Part shown: in pieces, positions 21,957-26,355 of the stretch
Layout: each line of letters starts with the position of its first letter
Numbering within the stretch: the stretch's first letter is position 1
DNA from: UBA11164 sp002420085
GTDB taxonomy: Bacteria; Pseudomonadota; Gammaproteobacteria; Xanthomonadales; Xanthomonadaceae
Assembly: GCA_031976395.1 (NCBI GenBank)
Contig: DALYLJ010000027.1
Span: 1 to 26,355, forward strand
DNA: 26,355 nucleotides
Reading direction: 5' to 3'
Program-made: the position numbers and the translations under genes
The notes under the pieces: generated by a model
The model's database searches: none
Told to the model about the DNA's origin: nothing
The model's input: only the letters and a program-made list of their open reading frames with translations

Positions 21957-23447
21957 ATGATCGACAATCGCAGCATGTCCGACCCTTGCCCGCCCGATCA
22001 TCCACCCTCCCGCCCATCGACCGCAGTCGAGCCGGGCGCGACCGTATTCCGCCCCGAGCATGCCTGGACGGCCAACGGCTGGTTGCATCGGCCCGCGCTT
22101 GGCGTCGGCCCGGATGGTCTCTGGCGGGCGCCGACCCCGCTGCCGGGGGCGGCAACGGCGAGGGCGGTTGGCTCGGTCGCCGAACTGCAATTGCCGGGCT
22201 GGACCCTGCCTGGATTGTGCAACGGCCATTCGCATGCCTTCCAGCGGGCCATGGCCGGATTGGCCGAACGACGCGGTAGTCGCACCGACAGCTTCTGGAC
22301 CTGGCGCGAAACCATGTATCGGATCGCCGCCCGCTTCGATCCCGACCTGTTGCATGCGGTCGCTGCCTGGCTTTATGCCGAGATGCTGGAGGCCGGCTAC
22401 ACCCGGGTCTGCGAATTCCACTACCTGCACCATGGCGCCGATGGCCGGCCCTATGCCGACTCGGCCGCCATGTCGCTTGCCCTGATCGAAGCCGCGCGCG
22501 AGACCGGCATTGGCCTGACCCTGCTGCCGGTCCTGTATCAGCGCGGGGGCTTCGATGACCGGCCACTGAGCGAACGGCAGCGCCGCTTCGGCCACGATCT
22601 CGACGGCTATCTCGGCTTGCTCGACAGCTTGTCCGGATCAGTGTCTGAATCTGCGACCCACGCGCCAGGGCTCCGGCTCGGCGTGGCCTTCCACAGCCTG
22701 CGCGCAGTTCCCGAATCGGCGATCGAAGCGGTGCTCTCGGCATGTGCCGAGCGCGACTGGCCGATCCACATCCACATCGCCGAACAGCCAGCGGAAGTCG
22801 CCGAGTGCCTCGCCAGCACGGGTGCTCGACCGATTCAGCGGTTGCACGATCGGTTCGCCCTGGATGGCCGCTGGACCCTGGTCCACGCCACCCACTGCGA
22901 TGCCAGCGAACGCAATGCACTGGCCGCCACTGGCGTCACCGTCGCCCTGTGCCCGACCACCGAAGCCAACCTCGGCGACGGCCTGTTTCCCTTGCCCGAG
23001 TTCACGGCTGCCAGTGGTCGCTGGTGCATCGGTTCCGACAGCCATGTCTCGGTCTCTCCGGTCGAAGAATTGCGCTGGCTGGAATATGGTCAGCGCTTGC
23101 GCACCGGCCAGCGCAACCTGGTCACCGGCCCGCACTCGGACTCGGTCGGCGAGAGCCTGCTGGCAGCCGCGCTGACCGGCGGAGCGGCTGCGGCCGGCAT
23201 CGCAGTCAGCGGCCTGCGTCCCGGTGACCGTGCCGATTTCGTGGTTCTCGACCCCGACAGTCCGGGCCTGATCGCCGCCAGTCCCGAGGATCTGATCGAC
23301 CGCTGGCTGTTTTCCGGCAACCGCCCGGCGGTCCGCGAAACCTGGGTCGCTGCCCGCCGCCGGGTCGCCGAGGGCCGGCATGTCGAGCGCGACCGGTTGT
23401 TCGCTGCCTTTCGCCGCGCCATGCGCTGCCTGCTCAGCACTGGCTGA
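21957..23447 (+). CDS. hutF: Formimidoylglutamate deiminase
   Basis: 496 residues from ATG 21957 (ATG 21975 is an alternative; AGCGGA precedes the first). Amidohydrolase superfamily: the metal motif is LCNGHSHAFQRAMAGLAERR (His91, His93), with CEFHYLHHGADGRPYADSAA, VAFHSLRAVPE, IHIHIAEQPAEV, LVHATHCD and the metal aspartate in CIGSDSHVSVSPVEELRWLE. These are the HutF diagnostic blocks. It converts N-formimidoyl-L-glutamate to N-formyl-L-glutamate and ammonia, the deiminase branch of histidine use found in Pseudomonas and Xanthomonas. HutG would finish the pathway but is not here. The N-terminal ~25 residues before VFRPEHAW are proline-rich and probably not conserved. It is transcribed away from the CoA-transferase gene. 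Confidence 0.92.
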   Translation: MIDNRSMSDPCPPDHPPSRPSTAVEPGATVFRPEHAWTANGWLHRPALGVGPDGLWRAPTPLPGAATARAVGSVAELQLPGWTLPGLCNGHSHAFQRAMAGLAERRGSRTDSFWTWRETMYRIAARFDPDLLHAVAAWLYAEMLEAGYTRVCEFHYLHHGADGRPYADSAAMSLALIEAARETGIGLTLLPVLYQRGGFDDRPLSERQRRFGHDLDGYLGLLDSLSGSVSESATHAPGLRLGVAFHSLRAVPESAIEAVLSACAERDWPIHIHIAEQPAEVAECLASTGARPIQRLHDRFALDGRWTLVHATHCDASERNALAATGVTVALCPTTEANLGDGLFPLPEFTAASGRWCIGSDSHVSVSPVEELRWLEYGQRLRTGQRNLVTGPHSDSVGESLLAAALTGGAAAAGIAVSGLRPGDRADFVVLDPDSPGLIAASPEDLIDRWLFSGNRPAVRETWVAARRRVAEGRHVERDRLFAAFRRAMRCLLSTG

Positions 23448-23496
23448 TATCGAGCGCGGATCAGCTTGATCGCCTGTAGGTAGCGGGCGTCAAGGC

Positions 23497-23828
23497 ATGT
23501 ACACGGCGATCGCGCCAGACATCCAACGTCCCGTCCTCTATGCCCCGATGCAGCGACCCGGCATCGAACCCTCGATCGGCAGCGTTGGCGACTCCTACGA
23601 CACCGCCCTGGCCGAGACCATCACCGGCGGATACACGGTCGAGGTGATCCATCGGCACGCATGGCGGAATCTGGAAGCCGTCCAACTGGCCACGCTGAAT
23701 TGGATCGACTGGTTCAACCACGCGCGCCTGCTCGGCCCGATCAGGAAGGCCCGATCAGGAACACCCCCTCGGCGGAACCAGCAGCCGTTTATCGTCAGCA
23801 ACAGCGTGATCTCGCCCGGGCGGCGTGA
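23497..23828 (+). pseudogene. IS3-family transposase orfB, C-terminal fragment with frameshift
   Basis: Reads GIEPSIGSVGDSYDTALAET then ITGGYTVEVIHRHAWRNLEA and LNWIDWFNHARLLGPIR, the standard end of an IS3-group DDE integrase (its final catalytic Glu is in the A-L-A-E-T segment). Usual residues before GIEPS are partly deleted, and everything further upstream is missing. After GPIR a 14-bp tandem duplication (23734-23761) shifts the frame. Removing one copy restores N-T-P-S-A-E-P-A-A-V-Y-R-Q-Q-Q-R-D-L-A-R and a TGA at 23826-23828, the expected end. With the duplication the frame runs on into the Fic gene's antisense. The gene cannot make an active transposase. Confidence 0.8.
23734..23761. 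repeat. 14-bp perfect tandem duplication that breaks the transposase frame
   Basis: GGCCCGATCAGGAA is repeated at 23734-23747 and 23748-23761. Since 14 is not a multiple of three, it causes the frameshift seen in the transposase remnant. Confidence 0.95.
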
Positions 23829-23841
23829 CTCACACCATCGA

Positions 23842-23867
23842 GCCTCCGGGATTGCCGGGGCGGTTCA
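23842..23867. repeat. Probable right terminal inverted repeat of the IS remnant
   Basis: Read outward-in on the minus strand it begins TGAACCGCCCCGGCAATCCC and continues with the GGAGGC block, the layout typical of several IS3-family ends in Xanthomonadales. It lies 13 bases past the restored transposase stop codon. Its outermost TGA is the stop codon of the fic gene. The assignment is from memory of such ends, without a left copy to compare. Confidence 0.5.
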
Positions 23868-25031
23868 GTCCGGCAGCTCCGTCCCCCGATTCATGATTTC
23901 CACGTAGTCTTGGTAGCTGAACAGCCGGTTGCGCTTCTGCGCCGTGAGTTCGCGCACGATGCCGAGTTGCTGAAGGTTGACCAATGATTTGTTGACGGTT
24001 GCCGGCGTAAGGCCGGTTTTCTCGACAAGCCAGTTCGAGGTGGCGATCGGGTATTCCATCAGCACCCGGTGGATCTGTAGTGCAGAAGGCGCCGCCCGGC
24101 CCAGAGTGCCGATCCTGTCGCGGTCCTGGTTGGAGAGTGCGAGCAGTTGTTGTGCCGTCTCCACGGCTTGAGTAGCGGTGACGATCACGGCCTCGGCAAA
24201 GAAACCGAGCCAGGCTTCCCAGTCGCCCGTTTCGCGGACGTTGTTGAGCAGTTCGTAGTAATAGCGGCGGTGGGTCTTGAAGTAGAGGCTCAGGTAGAGC
24301 ATCGGCTCGCGCAGTGCCCGCTGTTCACACAGCAGCAGGGTGATCAGCAGACGCCCCACGCGGCCATTGCCGTCCAGGAAGGGGTGGATGGTTTCGAATT
24401 GCACATGGGCCAGCGCCGCCTTGAGCAGCACCGGTGTCGGCTCCGGGAGATCGTTCAGAAAGCGTTCGAGCCGGCTCATGCATTCCAGCACTTCCCCGGC
24501 TGGCGGCGGCACGAAGGCCGCGTTGCCGGGGCGGGTGCCACCGATCCAGTTCTGGCTGTATCGAAACTCTCCTGGCGTCAGCTTGCTGCCGCGACCCTTG
24601 GCCAGCAGCACGCCATGTACCTCACGGATCAGCCGCAGCGACAGCGGCAGCCCTTCCTTCAGCAGATGCAGGCCGTGGTCGAGGGCGGCCACGTAATTGC
24701 TGACCTCGCGCACGTCATCCAACGGTACACCGGGCGCCTCGTCCAGTTCGAACAGCAGCAGATCCGAGAGCGAAGACTGGGTGCCTTCGATCATCGACGA
24801 CAGCACCGCCTCCTTGCGCACATACATGTAGAGGAATAGCGAGGTGTCGGGCAGCAGCATCGACACGCTGTCGAGCCGACCCAGTGCCAGCAGCGCCTGA
24901 TCGAACGCGCAGCGCAGCTCGGGCGTCCAGTCAATGGGTGGGTTCGGTGGTAACGGCGCAGGCACGAAGGCCCGCGCCTCTTCCCCCGCCGTCGAAATGG
25001 TCACGTAGCGCCCTTGCAGATCCCGCTTCAT
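23865..25031 (-). CDS. Fic family protein (class II, self-inhibited)
   Basis: 388 residues. An N-terminal Fic_N region carries the inhibitory helix motif SSMIEG (Ser78..Glu82-Gly83, matching (S/T)xxxE(G/N)). The Fic core has the catalytic loop HPFLDGNGRVGR (His216) and the flap strand before it. A C-terminal winged helix (ATSNWLVEKTGLTPATVNKS then LVNLQQLGIVRELT) ends at NRGTELPD. Such proteins AMP-ylate targets on Tyr, Ser or Thr; the glutamate of the inhibitory helix keeps activity low. ATG at 25031 has the family start. Its TGA stop falls in the putative IS end at 23842-23867, so the natural C-terminus may have been a few residues different. Codon usage resembles its neighbours, but the promoter region is notably AT-rich. 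The target is unknown. Confidence 0.9.
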   Translation of the reverse strand: MKRDLQGRYVTISTAGEEARAFVPAPLPPNPPIDWTPELRCAFDQALLALGRLDSVSMLLPDTSLFLYMYVRKEAVLSSMIEGTQSSLSDLLLFELDEAPGVPLDDVREVSNYVAALDHGLHLLKEGLPLSLRLIREVHGVLLAKGRGSKLTPGEFRYSQNWIGGTRPGNAAFVPPPAGEVLECMSRLERFLNDLPEPTPVLLKAALAHVQFETIHPFLDGNGRVGRLLITLLLCEQRALREPMLYLSLYFKTHRRYYYELLNNVRETGDWEAWLGFFAEAVIVTATQAVETAQQLLALSNQDRDRIGTLGRAAPSALQIHRVLMEYPIATSNWLVEKTGLTPATVNKSLVNLQQLGIVRELTAQKRNRLFSYQDYVEIMNRGTELPD

Positions 25032-25061
25032 GCGCGCAGTACCAACCTAAAACAAGGCTCA

Positions 25062-25091
25062 AATATATTTTACTGTAAACAGTGATGTTAA
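25062..25091 (-). promoter_or_regulatory. Candidate fic promoter with a central dyad
   Basis: On the minus strand, -35 TTAACA (25091-25086), an 18-bp spacer and -10 TATATT (25067-25062), in an AT-rich patch (about 25041-25100) unlike the surrounding DNA. The spacer contains ACTGTTTACAGT (25083-25072), a dyad of ACTGT/ACAGT around 2 bases, which could be an operator. It is not a standard LexA box, which needs 8 bases between CTGT and ACAG. Confidence 0.45.
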
Positions 25092-25271
25092 AATAACACG
25101 CGCCACGGCGTAAGGAAAATCTGCCTGCCCCAAACTCGCCCCCTGTGTTGAGAAGGTGTTCTGCTTGGCGATCCTGGTGCATCCGCCTGCCGATGCCGCT
25201 ATCCAACCGCTTGAACGGTCAGCATGTAACGTATTGATATTCAAAGGTGCCATGGGCTGGCTTCGCAGACT

Positions 25272-25631
25272 TCAGCCCCTGGTGGGGGCGCGAGGCCGGA
25301 GAGAAAAACGGCGCGGAGGGATCGCGAAATGCGGCCCGAGGCGGGCGAGACGGCCGGGGAAGGAGGTCTGCAGGAATCCGTAGCGGTGGATCGTCGGCAC
25401 CACCCGCAGTACGAAAAAATCCGCATTCACCTCGAACCGCACGGTGGCGAGACGGATCGCATCGTCCATGGCAAGCCCCGCGACCCAGTCCAGGGGACGG
25501 CGTGAAGCCATGGCGATTGCCGTGCTCAGCGCGCCGCCACGGTCGGCCAGCACGCGCAACCGCTCGGGCCTCAGGTGCCCGAGCAGCTTGGCCAGATTTT
25601 CAGCATCATCGATTCGTTCTTGTTCACCCAT
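25272..25631 (-). CDS. Unrecognised protein, phage tail-assembly-like N-terminal part with altered C-terminus
   Basis: 119 residues from ATG 25631; the frame is open back to 25688, where it meets the PIN gene's stop. The part about residues 30-85, ALSTAIAMASRRPLDWVAGL then AMDDAIRLATVRFEVNADFF and VLRVVPTI, recalls small Mu-like phage tail-assembly proteins with a D-(D)-A/V-I-R-L-A ... EVNADFF core; this likeness is from memory. The remaining ~35 residues (GFLQTSFPGRLARLGPHFAI ...) are Arg/Pro-rich and do not look like a natural ending, so the gene is probably truncated and running into unrelated DNA. No Shine-Dalgarno is visible. Between this gene and fic (25092-25271) I find nothing certain; a 64-residue minus-strand frame there is not family-like. 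Confidence 0.4.
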   Translation of the reverse strand: MGEQERIDDAENLAKLLGHLRPERLRVLADRGGALSTAIAMASRRPLDWVAGLAMDDAIRLATVRFEVNADFFVLRVVPTIHRYGFLQTSFPGRLARLGPHFAIPPRRFSLRPRAPTRG

Positions 25632-25652
25632 GTGGCGAAGAATCGGTTCCGA

Positions 25653-25682
25653 GCGCCTGCACTGGCAGCGCCTGCACTGGCC
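25653..25682. repeat. 15-bp near-perfect tandem duplication
   Basis: GCGCCTGCACTGGCA (25653-25667) and GCGCCTGCACTGGCC (25668-25682), one mismatch at the last base. It sits just past the stop codon of the PIN gene, in the leader of the phage-like gene. Confidence 0.9.
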
Positions 25683-25684
25683 GC

Positions 25685-26194
25685 TCAATCCTGCTTCGCA
25701 GTGAAGAGGGCGAGCCGCTTGTTGATCTCGGCATGTGGCAGCCGTGTACGTGGGTCGTCCAGCATGCCGCGCAGCGCTTTGGCGAGCGTGGATTTGCGCA
25801 CGATGCGGTGCTCGTCAAAGTGGTCGATGACCCACAGGGCGCCATGCGCCTCGATGTGCTCCTCGTCGGCGAGGGCGCGCATGCGCTTGTCGCCCGTCAG
25901 CAACGGCCAGTCGTTCGTCACGGCCAAGGTGACAGCGAGGCAGTCGTGGAGGGTGAGCTTGGGCCGCGCCCTCTGATAGGAGACGGCCCGGGCCATGCCT
26001 TCCGCATCCAGGGACTCGACCCGCAGGCCCAAGCCCTTGAGTTGCTCCCGATCGACTTCACCGAGGTCGATCAACTCGTCCTCGTACAGGGCGTCGGGTA
26101 CCGCGAACTCGAACGGCAGTTTGAATAGCGCCTTCAGGAGGGACCATTTCGCCAGTTCAATCAGTATTGAGGCATCGCTCACGAGTACCCGCAC
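25685..26194 (-). CDS. PIN-domain protein (putative RNase, VapC-like)
   Basis: 169 residues with a GTG start at 26194. PIN acidic residues are visible: Asp7 in LVSDASILIEL, a Glu in the DALYEDELID segment (about 38-43), Asp84 in LTLHDCLAVTLA and Asp102 in LLTGDKRMRALA. This four-acid layout binds Mg2+ for RNA cleavage in VapC-type nucleases. After residue ~125 there is an extra ~45-residue C-terminal helical part (VIDHFDEHRIVRKSTLAKAL ...) longer than classical VapC. It starts 6 bases after the stop of the upstream ImmA/IrrE-like gene and is probably translated with it. Whether it is a toxin or a domestic RNase cannot be settled; no VapB-like gene is seen next to it. Confidence 0.75.
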   Translation of the reverse strand: MRVLVSDASILIELAKWSLLKALFKLPFEFAVPDALYEDELIDLGEVDREQLKGLGLRVESLDAEGMARAVSYQRARPKLTLHDCLAVTLAVTNDWPLLTGDKRMRALADEEHIEAHGALWVIDHFDEHRIVRKSTLAKALRGMLDDPRTRLPHAEINKRLALFTAKQD

Positions 26195-26200
26195 GATGGA

Positions 26201-26355
26201 TCACCCAGCGGGCCCCGACATGATCCGGCTCACCTCGCCCGTGCTCTTGCGCAGCAGCTCTGCGGCTTTGGGAAGCGAGATGATGTCCTCTGCCAGGGCG
26301 CGGAGCACCAGGCGACGGAAGCGTCTGGGTTCCTCGTTCTCCGGGAGTGGCTCGG
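26201..26355 (-). CDS. C-terminus of a probable ImmA/IrrE-type metallopeptidase or XRE regulator (5' end outside window)
   Basis: Only the last 51 codons are inside the window. They read EPLPENEEPRRFRRLVLRAL, then AEDIISLPKAAELLRKSTGE and VSRIMSGPAG before the TGA at 26203-26201. The pattern R-R-F-R-x-L-V-x-R-A-L-A-E-x-x-I-S-x-x-K-A-A-E-L-L is typical of the C-terminal helices of ImmA/IrrE-family (COG2856) proteins, often fused to an XRE helix-turn-helix. The HExxH site would be upstream of the window, so the call is tentative. The PIN gene follows after 6 bases, suggesting a two-gene unit. Confidence 0.5.
   Translation of the reverse strand, partial: EPLPENEEPRRFRRLVLRALAEDIISLPKAAELLRKSTGEVSRIMSGPAG

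Larger units (their letters stand above)
23497..23867 (+). mobile_element. IS3-family insertion sequence remnant (right end only)
   Basis: The last third of an IS3-type transposase followed by a probable right terminal repeat. The left end, orfA and the catalytic N-terminal part of orfB are missing; no matching left inverted repeat is visible after hutF. It separates conserved housekeeping DNA from the accessory genes that follow. Confidence 0.7.

Noticed and set aside
23461..23721. 86-residue minus-strand frame opposite the transposase remnant
   Set aside because: It is antisense to a recognisable IS3 transposase segment and has no features of its own.
25072..25083. ACTGTTTACAGT as an SOS (LexA) box
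   Set aside because: The gammaproteobacterial LexA box needs CTGT-8 bases-ACAG; here only 2 bases separate the half-sites.
25059..25253. 64-residue minus-strand frame between the phage-like gene and fic
   Set aside because: No ribosome site and no family resemblance; it runs through the fic promoter patch.

Overview
The window is dense, GC-rich (roughly two-thirds G+C) chromosomal DNA from a gammaproteobacterium. Gene content and order (gltX next to a Zur-type regulator, a FemAB-like acetyltransferase-aat-infA run, slyX, a YtrA-type GntR/ABC operon, THX ribosomal protein) fit Lysobacterales (Xanthomonadales) or a close relative; this placement is inference from gene style. The palindrome CGATCG is strikingly over-represented. 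No rRNA, tRNA or CRISPR array was seen.

Layout. 1-445: 3' end of a class II fumarase. 501-3965 (minus): an operon running small membrane protein -> YtrA-type GntR repressor -> ABC ATPase -> ABC permease -> secreted protein with nine SGD repeats. A promoter with an embedded 24-bp inverted repeat (likely the GntR operator) lies at 4001-4041, and a terminator-like hairpin sits directly before the last gene's ribosome binding site. 4396-7565 (plus): periplasmic FKBP isomerase, UDP-glucose 6-dehydrogenase, SlyX, DUF2058 protein. 7763-10023 (minus): FemAB/GNAT-like protein, Aat and IF-1, the last with its own promoter. 10132-13290 (plus): gltX, zur and a zinc-peptidase-fold lipoprotein, tightly packed. 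13301-13709: a decayed BrnT toxin followed by an intact BrnA-like antitoxin.

14013-16663 is a zinc-type locus: a ZnuD-like TonB-dependent receptor (minus) and a MerC-family membrane protein (plus) share one overlapping divergent promoter carrying a perfect half of the enterobacterial Zur box. With zur about 4 kb away, this suggests a local zinc-acquisition regulon. Next come THX, hutI (minus), a response regulator/histidine kinase pair, a family III CoA-transferase whose 3' end overlaps the kinase gene, and hutF. HutI and HutF are consecutive steps of the formimidoylglutamate-deiminase branch of histidine degradation; hutH, hutU and hutG are not in the window.

The last 3 kb is accessory DNA: an IS3-type transposase remnant with a frameshifting 14-bp tandem duplication, a Fic protein whose stop codon falls inside the putative IS terminus, a truncated protein resembling a phage tail-assembly family, a PIN-domain protein, and the C-terminus of a probable ImmA/IrrE-type protein. 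Short (13-15 bp) tandem duplications recur in at least six places and look like a local mutational signature.
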